Source: Streptomyces diastatochromogenes (GTDB lineage Bacteria > Actinomycetota > Actinomycetes > Streptomycetales > Streptomycetaceae). Taken from it: 64,000 nt of DNA. The position numbers and the translations under genes are program-made. The stretch lies in the NCBI GenBank assembly GCA_026913215.1, contig JAPTYK010000001.1, positions 5,580,001-5,644,000 on the forward strand. Direction: 5' to 3'. Shown one piece after another: positions 35,440 through 45,865 of this stretch (the stretch's first letter is position 1; each line of letters begins with the position of its first letter). Below the pieces are notes generated by a model. That model was not told the DNA's origin. It saw only the letters and a program-made list of their open reading frames with translations, and did not search any database.

Positions 35440-36497
35440 CGGCCCACCCGGGGGTCGAGCAGCGGATAGAGCAGGTCGGCGATCAGGTTCATCAGGATCA
35501 TCGCTCCGGCGAAGACCACGAACAGGCCCTGCACGAGCGGCAGATCGGGCACGCTCAGCGCCTGGTAGAAGAGCCCGCCGAGGCCCGGCCAGGAGAACAC
35601 CGTCTCCACCAGGATCGAACCGGCCGCCACATGGCCCAGATTGATGAAGACCATGGTCACGGTCGGCAGGAGCGCGTTCGGCACGGCGTGCCGGCGGCGC
35701 ACGGCGTCGTCCCGCAGCCCCTTCGCCCGCGCCGTCGTCAGATAGTCGCCGCCCATCTCGTCGAGGAGCGAGGACCGCATCACGAGCAGGGTCTGCGCGT
35801 AGCCGACCGCGACGAGCGTGACCACCGGCAGGACCAGGTGGTGGGCGACGTCGAGCGCGTACGCGAAACCGGTCTCGCCCGTCCCGGACTCCATGCCGCC
35901 GGTCGGGAAGAGCCCCGGGACCGGCCCCATGCCCACCGAGAAGACGATGATGAGGAGCAGTCCGAGCCAGAAGGACGGCACCGACCACAGGGTCAGCGCG
36001 AGTCCGGTGTTCAGCTTGTCGCCGAGGCCGCCGTGCCGCCAGGCCGAGCGGGTGCCCAGCCACAGCCCGAGCGCCGAGTAGATCACCACGGCGACCCCGG
36101 TGAGCAGCAGCGTCGCCGGGAGCTTCTCCGCGATGAGGTCCCCGACGGGGGCCCGGAACTGGAACGAGGTGCCGAGGTCGCCGCTCAGCGCCTTCGCGCA
36201 GTAGTCGGTGAACTGCTGCCACAGCGGCAGGTCGAGCCCGAACTGATGCCGCAGCGTGGCGAGTTGTTCGGCGGAGGTGGGCAGACCGTGGGTCATCGCC
36301 TTCACCGGGTCACCGGGGATGATCCGGAAGAGGAAGAAGCTGGTGACCAGGACCGCGAGGAGCGAGACGAGCGCGCCGCCCAGCTTCCCCGCCGCGTGGC
36401 GGAGATAGCCGAGGGAGGAACCGGTGCGGGACGCGCCGTCCGCGGCGCGGGCCTTCTCGGCCCGCGCCACGTCGGCGGGGGTGCTTGCCGTCGTCAC
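35436..36497 (-). CDS. Peptide-type ABC transporter permease (OppB/DppB-like)
   Basis: 353 residues, intact. The membrane part starts at about residue 38 (GGALVSLLAVLVTSFFLFRI), followed by IPGDPVKAMTHG and the EAA loop DYLTTARAKGLRDDAVRRRH. The first 35 residues are an additional soluble tail. Three bases separate it from the binding-protein gene. Confidence 0.96.
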   Translation of the reverse strand: MTTASTPADVARAEKARAADGASRTGSSLGYLRHAAGKLGGALVSLLAVLVTSFFLFRIIPGDPVKAMTHGLPTSAEQLATLRHQFGLDLPLWQQFTDYCAKALSGDLGTSFQFRAPVGDLIAEKLPATLLLTGVAVVIYSALGLWLGTRSAWRHGGLGDKLNTGLALTLWSVPSFWLGLLLIIVFSVGMGPVPGLFPTGGMESGTGETGFAYALDVAHHLVLPVVTLVAVGYAQTLLVMRSSLLDEMGGDYLTTARAKGLRDDAVRRRHAVPNALLPTVTMVFINLGHVAAGSILVETVFSWPGLGGLFYQALSVPDLPLVQGLFVVFAGAMILMNLIADLLYPLLDPRVGR

Positions 36498-36500
36498 GTA

Positions 36501-38338
36501 CTACTCGCGGTCGTCGGCGGTGGAGCGGCGGCGCATCCCGAGGAAGGCGCCGAGGCCGACCACGACGACCACGGCGGCGACGATGCCGATGACCACGCCG
36601 GTGGACGAGCCGCCGTCGGAGTCCTCGGCCCGCGCCGCGGGCACGGCCGACCACCAGCTCCAGTAGCCGTCCTGGCCCCACAGGTTCCCGGCGGCCTCGG
36701 GCATGGTCGTGATGGACTTGATCTGGTCCGTGCGGTACGCCTCCAGGGCGTTCGGGTAGGCCATGACGTTCATGTACCCCGTGTCGTACAGCCGGGACTG
36801 CATCCGCTTCACCAGATCCGCCCGCTTGGCGGCGTCGTACTCCACCGCCTGCTGCGCGTAGAGCCCGTCGAACTCCTTGTCGCAGATGAAGTTGTCGGTG
36901 GCGCCGGAGTCCTTCGGGGTCGCCGGGAGCGCGCCGCAGGTGTGGATGGAGAGGACGTAGTCCGGGTCGGGGTTGACCGACCAGCCGTCGAAGGCGAGGT
37001 CGTAGTCGCCCTTGACCCAGGGGTCGGAGACGCTGTCCAGGCACTCGACCTTCAGACCGATGCCGAGCTTGCCCCACCACTCCTGGAGGTACTTGCCGAC
37101 CGCCTTGTCGTTCGGGTCGGTGGCGTGACACAGGATCCGGAACTCCAGCGGTCTGCCGTCCTTGCCGAGCCGCTTGCCGGCCGCGTTCTTCCGGTATCCG
37201 GCGGCGTCGAGGACCTTCTCCGCCCGCGCCGGGTCGTACGCCCGCAGCTGCGCGCCTCCGGCTTCCAGAAGTACGAGCCGAAGCGCGGCGGGATGTAGCC
37301 CTCGCCCTCGACGGCGTGCCCCTGGAAGACCTTGTCGACGAGGGTGGCGCGGTCGACGGCGAGGAAGAGCGCCTTGCGCACCTCCGGGTCGAGCAGCGCC
37401 TTGTTCCCGTTGCCGAAGGTCTTCCCGTCCTGGGCCTTCGCGCCCGGGTTGGTGGCGAGGGCGTAGAAGCGGCGGCCGGGGGCGTCGTTGACCTTGATGT
37501 TCTTCTGGGTCTTCAGCGCCGCCGCCTGGGCGGGCGTCAGGTTCGGTACGAAGGACACCTCGCCCTTCTGCAGGGCGGCGACGGCGGCGTCCCCGTCCTT
37601 GTAGTACTTGAACACCAGCTCGTCGAACTTGGGTGCGCCCCGCCAGAACTTCTTGTTCGGCTTGAGCTTGATGTACTGGTCGACCTTGAAGTCCGTGATG
37701 ACGAAGGGGCCGTTCCCGACGATGGGGAAGGTCTTGTCGTTGTTGAACTTCGAGAAGTCGGTGACCTTCTCCCAGACGTGCTTCGGCACGATCGGCACGT
37801 CGAGGGCCGTCATCGTCGCCTGCGGCTTCTTCAGCCGGATGACGAGCGTCTGCGGGTCGGGCGCGGTGACCTCGGCGAAGTTGGCCGTGAAGCTGCCGTT
37901 GGCGGTGGCGGCGTTGGGGTCGGTCATCATCTTGGTGAAGGTCCAGGCCGCGTCCTCGGCGGTGGCCCGCTGCCCGTCGGACCAGGTCGAGTCCTTGCGG
38001 ATCGTGTACGTCCACGTCAGCTTGTCCGGCGAGGACTTCCAGGAGGTCGCCAGGCCCGGGACCGTGTGGGCGTCCTTCGGGTCGTAGTTCGTGAGGTACT
38101 CGTACGCCAGCCGGTGGATGCTGGTCGAGGTGAGCTTCTGGGCCAGGAACGGGCTCAGCGAGTCGATGCTCTGCGAGACGGCGACCGTCAGGGTGGTGCC
38201 GCCGGGCTTCGCGTCCTCCGCCCGCGCGGTGCCGGGGACGACGGCGAGGGAACCGGCGGCGAGGCCGGTGGCGAGCAGCACCCGCAGGGCCCCGCGGGCG
38301 GGGGAGGGACGGGGTGGAACCTTCGTGACCATGACCAT
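36501..38338 (-). CDS. Extracellular peptide-binding protein of the ABC importer (SBP family 5), with C-terminal membrane anchor
   Basis: N-terminal signal peptide (RVLLATGLAAGSLAVVPGTA) without a lipobox cysteine, then an SBP_bac_5 body: VAVSQSIDSLSPFLAQKLTS, LVIRLKKPQATMTALDVPIV, GNGPFVITDF, and GYMNVMAYPNALEAYRTDQI near the end. The C-terminus adds a hydrophobic helix, TGVVIGIVAAVVVVVGLGAF, followed by arginines. So it appears tethered by a C-terminal helix rather than by lipid. One missing base near 37255. Transcription starts with this gene and runs through the two permeases and the two ATPases. Peptides are the likely substrate; nickel or other solutes are possible. Confidence 0.93.
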
Positions 38339-38468
38339 GGGACGTGACCTCGCGTCGGGGTTTCTGTCGTGGATCTTGGGCTGACGAGCGGTGAAGCGAA
38401 GGTGTATCAGCGGTGGTCTGCCGTCGTCAACGATCCCTCAAACCCCCTGTGGACTGCGGGAACGCCAA

Positions 38469-38502
38469 GAGGCTCCGTATCGGTGAGCCGATACGGAGCC
38501 TC
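38469..38502 (-). terminator. Terminator after the MinD-like gene
   Basis: Perfect 15-base arms (38469-38483, 38488-38502), four-base loop, directly downstream of the MinD-like gene and upstream of the binding-protein gene. Confidence 0.85.
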
Positions 38503-38524
38503 ATTGGTCTCGTCCTCTGACGCC

Positions 38525-41500
38525 CTACTGTTGAGGGCTGGCGGCGCCTGCGGAGGACCCTGCGGCTCCTCCTGCGGGGCAGCGGCTGCCCCGGCTGCGG
38601 CGGGTAGGGCTGACCGGCCGGGGGTCCGTACGGCTGGCCCGGTGCGGGCTGACCCGGAGCGAACTGACCGGGCATCGGCTGACCGGGCATCGGCTGACCG
38701 GGCGCCGGCTGGCCCGGCATCGGCTGGCCCGGCATCGGCTGTCCGGGCTGCGGGTACGCCTGCGGCGGGTAGGGCTGACCGGCCGGGGTCCGTACGGCTG
38801 GCCCGGTGCGGGCTGGCCGGGCGCGAACTGACCGGGCATCGGCTGTCCGGGCACGGGCTGGCCCGGCATCGGGCCGGGCATCGGCTGTCCGGGCACCTGC
38901 CCCGGCATCGGCTGCCCCGGCGCGAACTGCCCCGGCACGGGCTGACCGGGCACGGGCTGTCCGGGCATCGGCTGACCAGGCATGGGCTGTCCGGGCATCG
39001 GCTGTCCGGGCATCGGCGGGGCCATGTGCGGAGGCATCGCGCCCTGGCCGTCACCGGTCCACAGCCCCTGCGCCTGCTGCGCCCGTACGAAGTCCTCGGC
39101 CACCATCGCCGAGAGGTGGAAGTACGCCTCCGGGTCTTCGGCCGCATCATGTCGAGGTCCACCTCGGCACCGGCCGCCAGGTGCTCGTCGAAGGGCACGA
39201 CCACGACACCGCGGCAGCGGGTCTGGAAGTGCTGCACGATGTCCTCGACCTTGATCATCTTGCCGGTCTCGCGGACGCCCGAGATGACGGTGATGGAGCG
39301 CTGCACCAGGTCCGCGTAGCCGTGGGCCGACAGCCAGTCGAGGGTCGTCGAGGCGCTGGAGGCGCCGTCCACGGAGGGCGTGGAGATGATGATCAGCTGG
39401 TCGGCGAGGTCGAGGACCCCGCGCATGGCGCTGTACAGCAGGCCCGTGCCCGAGTCGGTGAGGATGATCGGGTACTGCTTGCCGAGGACGTCGATCGCGC
39501 GCCGGTAGTCCTCGTCGTTGAAGGTCGTCGAGACGGCCGGGTCCACGTCGTTGGCGAGGATCTCCAGGCCGGACGGCGCCTGCGAGGTGAACCGGCGGAT
39601 GTCCATGTACGAGTTGAGGTACGGGATCGCCTGCACCAGGTCGCGGATGGTCGCCCCGGTCTCGCGCCGCACCCGGCGGCCGAGCGTGCCCGCGTCCGGG
39701 TTGGCGTCGATCGCCAGGATCTTGTCCTGCCGCTCGGTGGCGAGGGTCGCGCCGAGCGCGGTGGTCGTCGTGGTCTTGCCGACGCCGCCCTTGAGCGAGA
39801 TGACCGCGATCCGGTAGCAGGAGAGCACCGGCGTCCGGATCAGGTCCAGCTTCCGCTGCCGCTCCGCCTCCTCCTTCTTGCCGCCGAGCTTGAAGCGGTT
39901 GGCGGCGCCGGGATTGCGGCTGGACTTGGGCTTCTGCTTGTTGTTGCGCAGGAGCCGGTCGGAGGAGAGCTCGACGGCCGCGTTGTACCCGAGCGGGGCG
40001 CCCGGCACGGAACGCTCCCGCTGGTCGTGCGTCACCGGCGAGGGCCAGGCGCCGCCGGTCCGCGGATCCACCGGCGGCTGACCGTCGTACACCGGCTGCG
40101 GGGCCTGCGGCGGTACGGCTCCGGGGTACGGGTAGCCGTAACCGCCCTGCGCCTGCGGCGGCACCCCACCGGGAACCCCGGGCTGCTGCGGGTAGCCGTA
40201 CCCCGCCTGCTGCGGAGGCGTCCCGGGCTGCGGGACCGGGGCTGGGGCACCTGCGGGGCTGGGGAGCCGGAGGTTCCTGCGGGCCCTGCGGAGCCTGCGG
40301 GTAGCCGTAGGCTCCGGGCGCCTGGGGCTGGACCTGCGGCGGTACGGGACCGGGCGCGCCGGGCACGGGCCCCGCGGGGCCGGCCAGGCGGCGGTGGGCG
40401 GCAGCGGCTGCGCGCCAGGGGCGCCGGGCTGCGCGGGCCACTGCTGCGCGGGCTCGGGGCGGCCGGCTGGAACGACGGGGGCAGCGGCGGGAGTCCAGGC
40501 CCGGCCTGCTGACCCGGGTACGGCGCGCCGTACGGGCCGGGAGCGGCAGGGGCGCCCGGGTGAGGCGCGCCGGGGAAGGGCCCCGAGCGGCGCCCGGCTG
40601 CTGAGGGGCGGGTCGTACGGACCCGGAGCCGCCCTGGGACCGAAGCCCTGCGGCGCGTCGGCGACCGGGTGCGCGGCGGGGAGTGCGCCGGGGCGGCGAC
40701 GGCCGCCCCGGGCTCCGCTTCGGCGCCGGTCTCCGGCTCCGCGTCCGCCACGGGAGCGGCCGGCGCGTCCTCGGTGTTCGCGGCGTCGCCGGAGGCCTCT
40801 GCCGGGGCCTCGCCGTCGCCCGTACCCGTCGTGTCGGTCACGCCGTCGGGCACCTCGTCGGTCACGGCCTCGTCGGTGCTCTCGGCCTCCGCGGCTTCCA
40901 CCGCCGTCACGGGGTCCGTGGCTTTCGCGGCGTCTGCGACGTCCGTGGCTTCTGTGGCTTCCGTGGAGGCGGTCTGGGCGGCGTCCGCCGCACCGTCGGC
41001 CTCGGCGGCCGCACCGCTCGACGGCTCGGAGGAGGCGTCCGTGCCCGCCGACTTCTCCGCGTTCTCCGCCGCGCGCTCGGCGATCTCGCGCTCCAGGGCG
41101 GCGGGGGAGAAGCGCATGGTGGCGCCGCTCTCGACGTCTCCACCCCCGTACGGGGCGCGGGCGCGACCGGCTCCGGCGCGGGCGCCGGGACGGACGGCAC
41201 GGAAGCGGACGGCAGCGAGCCGTCGTGCGCGGGCACACCGGGCACAGGGGCACCGGGCATAGGGGCACCGGGCACGGGCGCACCGGGCGCAGGGGTGCCA
41301 GGCATAGGGGCACCAGGCACGGGTGCACCAGGCACAGGCGCACCAGGCACGGGCGCACCGAACGGGAGTCACCGGCGGCACCGCGGCGGCGGGCTGCGCC
41401 GGGGCGGGTGCGACGGGTGCGACGGGCGGGGCGGGTGCGACCGGCGGGGCGGTCGGAGCGGGTGCGGGGCGACCGGCGGCGCCGCAGGGGCGGGCGCGGG

Positions 41501-41756
41501 CGGGGTCGGCGGGGCGATGTTCCAGCTGGGCTCGAAGCCGCCGCCCGCCGGGAGGCCCGGCACGGCGACCGGTGCTCCGCTCGGCGGCGGGGAGTGGCAC
41601 CGCCCGCCCCGTACCGCCCGACGCGTTCTGCGTGTACCAGGCGGGCGGGGTGTAGTCGATGGTGAACTCACCCGTCATCTCGGCGGGATCCGCGTCGGAC
41701 TGATCGTCGGCGGGTGGATTCCAACCCCCGTGGATCTCGTCGCGATCGCCGTTCAC
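38525..41756 (-). CDS. MinD/ParA-like ATPase with long proline/glycine repeats, type VII secretion locus (frameshifted)
   Basis: GTG 41756 follows AGGAGG. A disordered acidic/proline-rich N-terminal half ([25 protein letters not shown]-type repeats near 41230-41350; [20 protein letters not shown]) leads to a deviant Walker A ATPase: [20 protein letters not shown], then [13 protein letters not shown] and [13 protein letters not shown]. The C-terminal third is a tandem MPGQP-type repeat. Such MinD-like proteins are conserved next to ecc genes in Streptomyces and probably position or energise a membrane process. Frame changes occur in the repeats and near 39135; the ATPase core (39140-39990) is unbroken. 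The last frame ending AGAASPQQ at TAG 38525-38527 is the most natural end. Confidence 0.8.
38636..39021. repeat. 15-bp tandem repeats encoding an MPGQP pentapeptide array
   Basis: About two dozen degenerate 15-base units of the type GGCATCGGCTGTCCG on the plus strand encode (M/A/V)-P-G-Q-(P/F) on the minus strand, in two blocks separated by a [13 protein letters not shown]-like spacer. The array lies in the C-terminal part of the MinD-like protein. Confidence 0.85.
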
Positions 41757-41983
41757 TTTGCCTCCTGGTGTGGTCGAGCACCCTTGTGCCGTTGTGGGCG
41801 GGGCTCTTCCAGCCTAATCGCCGAGGGCCGCCCCCGGGCAGGGCCGACGGCCCCTCCGCGCCCGCCTCCGCGGTCCGGTCCGGGCCCCAAGTGACCCGTC
41901 CGCGCCGCAGAGTGAGAACCCCACCGTTCAAAACGATGCAAAAACGGACGTACTTGAACGACTTCATGCCGGGGAGTCGCCGC

Positions 41984-42802
41984 TCAGTCCATCCGGCGCG
42001 CGCCGCCCAACAATCCGGTCTCGGCGTCCGTCGCCTGCGTCATCACGAACTGGCGGTCGTTCGGCGTGCACCAGAGGGTCACGCCGTCGGCGAGCGTGGA
42101 CAGCGCCTCGTGCTCCTGCCGCGGCAGGCCCATGATGCGGCCGATCTGGGCCGCCTCGTCGGGGGACACCCGCTGGACCCCGACCAGGGAGGACTTCTCC
42201 AGGAGCCGGGGCGCGACCGGGCTCAGATAGGGCAGCAGCGTCACCACCGACTGCCAGGGCGCCGACACGACACGGCCGCGCGGCGGCCGCATGCCGCAGT
42301 CGCGCACCACGACCACCGGGCTGCCCGCCGAGGCGCCCTGCGGCGGCACCCGGCCCACGTCGTGCAGCGTGATGCACGGCTGCCCGCCGCCCGCGGCCTG
42401 CGCGAGGGCCGTCCACGCCTGCGCGCGGCCGGTCTCGACCGCCACCCGGGCGCCTGTCGCGGCCGCCCGCAGGGCGAGCACCTGCGCGGTCCACAGGCCG
42501 CCGATGAGGGTGATGTCGTACGGAACGGGCTGGTTGACGCCGAGCACGGCCGGCCGGCCCTCGGCGTCCACGCCGATCACCATGCCGTCGTCGCCGACCG
42601 GCAGGGCCAGCGCGTCCAGCTGCTCCAGGGGTACGGAGTGCCGGTCGCGGCGCGGCCCGACGAGCCCGAAACCGAACCGGGGCCGGGAGGCCCGCCCCGT
42701 ACGCCGGACGGAAGGAGCGCCCGGGGAGGGGGCGCCCAGGGAGGAGGCCCCCGGGTAGGCGGCGCCCGAGCCCTGCGACGTACCGAAGGAGGCGGTGGAC
42801 AT
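41984..42802 (-). CDS. Conserved type VII secretion locus protein, 272 residues
   Basis: Intact; no membrane segments and no motif I can assign. A low-complexity start (GASSLGAPSPGAPS), then ordered sequence: LEQLDALALPVGDDGMVIGV, PYDITLIGGLWTAQVLALRA, GQPCITLHDVG and, at the end, ALSTLADGVTLWCTPNDRQF. It overlaps the eccE stop by one base (TGATG), so it is translated with EccE. Probably a cytoplasmic accessory of the secretion system. Confidence 0.75.
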   Translation of the reverse strand: MSTASFGTSQGSGAAYPGASSLGAPSPGAPSVRRTGRASRPRFGFGLVGPRRDRHSVPLEQLDALALPVGDDGMVIGVDAEGRPAVLGVNQPVPYDITLIGGLWTAQVLALRAAATGARVAVETGRAQAWTALAQAAGGGQPCITLHDVGRVPPQGASAGSPVVVVRDCGMRPPRGRVVSAPWQSVVTLLPYLSPVAPRLLEKSSLVGVQRVSPDEAAQIGRIMGLPRQEHEALSTLADGVTLWCTPNDRQFVMTQATDAETGLLGGARRMD

Positions 42803-44103
42803 CAGCGCGCACCTCCCAGCGGAAGCGTCGCCAGGACGCCGGGCACCTGTTCCCGGTCGAGACGCACCAGACCCGTCCTCACTCCGCGCGCGGCGCGTTC
42901 CAGTTCGTGCCGCGCGGCCACCAGTTCCTCGTCGCTGCGCCCGGTGATCCGCACGTGCCCGGTCACCGTCACCTCCTGCCGGTCCCCGCCGCTCAGCGTC
43001 AGGCTGAACGTCGTCGCGAGCGCGGGCAGCGAGGTCAGCAGGGCCACCAGCTGCGGCATCGACGCGCCCGCGCCGCCGCCCCGGCCGCCCAACTGGGGCC
43101 AGCGCCCCACCCAGTACGTCGTGTGCCGCCGGTCGTCCACCCGCCAGGTCCGCGCGGTCTCCTGGGTGCGGCGCCCTGCGCCTGCCCCCGGCCCGCCTGC
43201 GCGATCGCCATCGGGCTGGCGCAGCTCGACGTGGCGAGCGCCGAGGTCAGCTCCTGCTCCGTCAGCACGCTCGCCCGGAACCCGGCGCCCGCGAGCCGGC
43301 TCGCCAGCTGGTCCGCCGCCCGCACCACGCACTTCTGCGCGCCCGTCATGCCGCCGCCGCGCGGCGACCGCCTCCGGGCAGAGCTCGGGGTCGAGCTTGA
43401 GCGCGATCCAGGTGATCCGCACGGCGGGCGAACCCGTCTGCGCCTGGAGCGGCACGTAGTTGCGGGCGGCCATCGACTGCGCGGGCAGGTGCGGGGCGGG
43501 CGCCGGCTGCGTGTGCTGCACGATCTGCGCCGACTCCAGCCGGATGCCGTCCACGCTCAGCACGTCCCGTACGAGGCCGACGGGCAGCGGCTTCGCCGCG
43601 CGGTCCGGGCGCAGCGCCGTGCCCTCCGACTCGACCCGCAGGACGGCCGTCAGGAAGGTGCCGTCGCCGACCATCCCGACCGGGCGCCGGTCGCGGTCGC
43701 TGTACGCGTAGGTCCGCAGCGCCGGATCGCACTCCACGAGCGGTGCGAATCCCGGCTCGGTGCCCTCCGGCACGGTGAACGAGGAGGCCCGGCGCGAACG
43801 GGCGCGCAGGGCGAGGAAGGTGCCGAGCCACTCGGGCAGCGAACGCCGGTGCCGGCGCACCACGGCGAGCAGGACGAGGACCACGGCGACCACGCCCGCG
43901 GGCACCAGGAGCATCGGCTCGACGACCCAGGCGAGCAGCAGCAGCGCCGCCGCCACCTCGACCAGTACGAGCTGTTGCAATCGGAACGAACCGAAGTGTC
44001 CGGGACGTGCCTGGAGCCTCGGCGAGACCGAGGGGACGGGGCCCGTCGACGGGGGTATGGAGGCAGCGGCCGCGGCGGGCCGCCTCCGCCTCGCGGAAGC
44101 CAT
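42802..44103 (-). CDS. eccE: Type VII secretion protein EccE (frameshifted)
   Basis: Two membrane helices near the N-terminus (VLVEVAAALLLLAWVV and LLVPAGVVAVVLVLLAVV), then a soluble domain, as in EccE of ESX systems, a peripheral membrane subunit of the secretion complex. Between about 43370 and 43160 the frame shifts (TGAQKCVVRAADQLASRLAG is in another frame) and returns after three missing bases in total; the C-terminus is regular (DRQEVTVTGHVRITGRSDEE). ATG 44103 with GAGGGGG ten bases upstream. Divergent from eccB. Confidence 0.8.
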   Translation of the reverse strand: MASARRRRPAAAAASIPPSTGPVPSVSPRLQARPGHFGSFRLQQLVLVEVAAALLLLAWVVEPMLLVPAGVVAVVLVLLAVVRRHRRSLPEWLGTFLALRARSRRASSFTVPEGTEPGFAPLVECDPALRTYAYSDRDRRPVGMVGDGTFLTAVLRVESEGTALRPDRAAKPLPVGLVRDVLSVDGIRLESAQIVQHTQPAPAPHLPAQSMAARNYVPLQAQTGSPAVRITWIALKLDPELCPEAVAARRRHDGRAEVRGAGGGPAGEPARGRRVPGERADGAGADLGARHVELRQPDGDRAGGPGAGAGRRTQETARTWRVDDRRHTTYWVGRWPQLGGRGGGAGASMPQLVALLTSLPALATTFSLTLSGGDRQEVTVTGHVRITGRSDEELVAARHELERAARGVRTGLVRLDREQVPGVLATLPLGGAR

Positions 44104-44294
44104 GATGGAGAATCCCCCTCAATTCGTCCCGATGACCCTGGCCCGCCAGGGCATTGGCGGCCGGATCACCCTACCCGCCCCACGAACCCCACGGGACAGC
44201 AGGCATAGTAGGGGGCCGGTCCGAAGGCCGGGGCCCGGGTGTCACCACCCCGGGGGCCCCGAGCGGAGATCGCGCCTGACGAGAATGGGGACTC

Positions 44295-45854
44295 ATGGCA
44301 TCGCGGCGGGACGAGCTCAACGCGTACACCTTTGCGAAGAAGCGCACGGTGGCGGCATTCCTCCAACCCTCGCCCTCCGGTACGGAGGAGGGGGCGCCGA
44401 AGCCCCTCAAGGCGGTCGTCCCCGGCCTGATCGTCGCCGCGCTCGTCGTCGCCGGATTCGGCGCCTTCGGCATGTTCAAACCCAGCGCGCCCAAGGGCTG
44501 GGACACCCCCGGCACCCGGGTCATCATCGGCAAGCAGTCGACGACCCGCTACGTCGTCCTGCAGACCGGCGAGGGCAAGGACAAGAAGACCCTGCTCCAC
44601 CCCGTCCTCAACCTCACCTCCGCCCGGCTGCTGCTCAACCCCGACCAGTTCCAGGTCGTCCAGGTCGACGACAAGACGCTCGACGAGGGCAAGCCGCCGC
44701 GCGGCCCCGTCCTCGGCATCCCGTACGCCCCCGACCGGCTGCCCGACCCCAAGGAGGCGGGCACGAAGAAGCGCTGGGCGGTCTGCGAGCAGCCCGGCGG
44801 CGGCAAGGGCGCCAGCGTCCAGAAGGCGGCCTTCCTCTTCGCCGAGCGCGACGCCAAGCGGACCGACGGCGCCGAGAAGCTCAAGGGCGGGGAGGTGCTG
44901 TACGTCAAGGGACAGAAGGGAAACGCCCAGTTCATCGTCGACCGCACCGGCACCAAGTACCCGGTGAAGGCCGACGATCCCACACTTCTCAACGCCCTCG
45001 TCGGTCTCACCGAGAAGGGTCTTCCCAAGGAGCCGCAGCCCGTCACCGACGACTGGCTCGCCACCCTGAAGACCGGCGACGAGATCGACTTCCCGGAGCT
45101 CGAGGGCAAGGTCGGCACCCCCACCGAGATCCCCGGCAGCAACCTCAACGGGACCGAGAACCGGATCGGCACGGTCCTCGTCACCCAGACCGCCTCTGGC
45201 CCCCAGCACTACGTCGTGCTCCCCGGCAGGATCCAGCCCGTCACCCCCTTCACCGCCCAGCTGATCATGGGATCCCCGGCCGCCGCCGACCTCGACATGG
45301 ACGGCAGGGCGGTCTCCGCCGACGCCGGCTCCTTCGTCCCGAACCCCACCCCCTTCCACGGTGACGCCGACTGGCCCATGCTGAAGCCCCGACAGGTCAA
45401 CGCCTCCACCGGCGCGGGCGCCCGCGACACCCTCTGCAGCGTCCTCGTCGACGTCGACGAGAAGGGCGGCACCACGCTCACCACCTGGGCCGGCACCGAC
45501 TACCCCGCCGACATCACGACCGGCGGCACCAGCACGTACGTCACCCCCGGCACCGGCCTCCTCTACACCCAGATCCAGGGCAGGCAGAAGCCGTCCGGCG
45601 GCTCCCTCTTCCTCGTCACCGACACCGGCCTGCGGTACGCCGTCCAGTCCAACGGCGACAGCGGCGCCGCCCGCTCCAAGATCGGTGCCGGCGCACAGAA
45701 GCAGCCCGACGGAAAGCCGGAACCCAGCGACGCCCAGAAGCGTCTCGGGTACGAGAGCGTCGCGCCGGCCCTCGTACCGATCGAATGGTCGGAGTTCCTG
45801 TCGAAGGGGCCCCGGCTCGACACCAACAGCGCGCGTCAGCCGCAGGGTTCCTAG
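44295..45854 (+). CDS. eccB: Type VII secretion protein EccB
   Basis: 519 residues, intact. The short cytoplasmic start MASRRDELNAYTFAKKRTVA and one membrane helix at 41-60 (VVPGLIVAALVVAGFGAFGM) are diagnostic; the rest is the large extracytoplasmic domain (NLTSARLLLNP, TGLRYAVQSNGD, LGYESVAPALVPIEWSEFL). EccB binds on the outer side of the membrane complex and is reported to have ATPase activity in mycobacteria. ATG 44295 stands eight bases after GAGAAT, a possible leaderless start. Confidence 0.95.
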   Translation: MASRRDELNAYTFAKKRTVAAFLQPSPSGTEEGAPKPLKAVVPGLIVAALVVAGFGAFGMFKPSAPKGWDTPGTRVIIGKQSTTRYVVLQTGEGKDKKTLLHPVLNLTSARLLLNPDQFQVVQVDDKTLDEGKPPRGPVLGIPYAPDRLPDPKEAGTKKRWAVCEQPGGGKGASVQKAAFLFAERDAKRTDGAEKLKGGEVLYVKGQKGNAQFIVDRTGTKYPVKADDPTLLNALVGLTEKGLPKEPQPVTDDWLATLKTGDEIDFPELEGKVGTPTEIPGSNLNGTENRIGTVLVTQTASGPQHYVVLPGRIQPVTPFTAQLIMGSPAAADLDMDGRAVSADAGSFVPNPTPFHGDADWPMLKPRQVNASTGAGARDTLCSVLVDVDEKGGTTLTTWAGTDYPADITTGGTSTYVTPGTGLLYTQIQGRQKPSGGSLFLVTDTGLRYAVQSNGDSGAARSKIGAGAQKQPDGKPEPSDAQKRLGYESVAPALVPIEWSEFLSKGPRLDTNSARQPQGS

Positions 45855-45865
45855 GGGTGGCACCG

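Noticed and set aside
38636-39021. CRISPR array
   Set aside because: The repeats are contiguous 15-base coding units without unique spacers, and they encode the proline-rich tail of the MinD-like protein.
41668-41967. A 99-residue minus-strand frame upstream of the MinD-like gene
   Set aside because: Overlaps the start of the MinD-like gene, and the C-terminus is shadow-type arginine-rich sequence; no ribosome-binding site.
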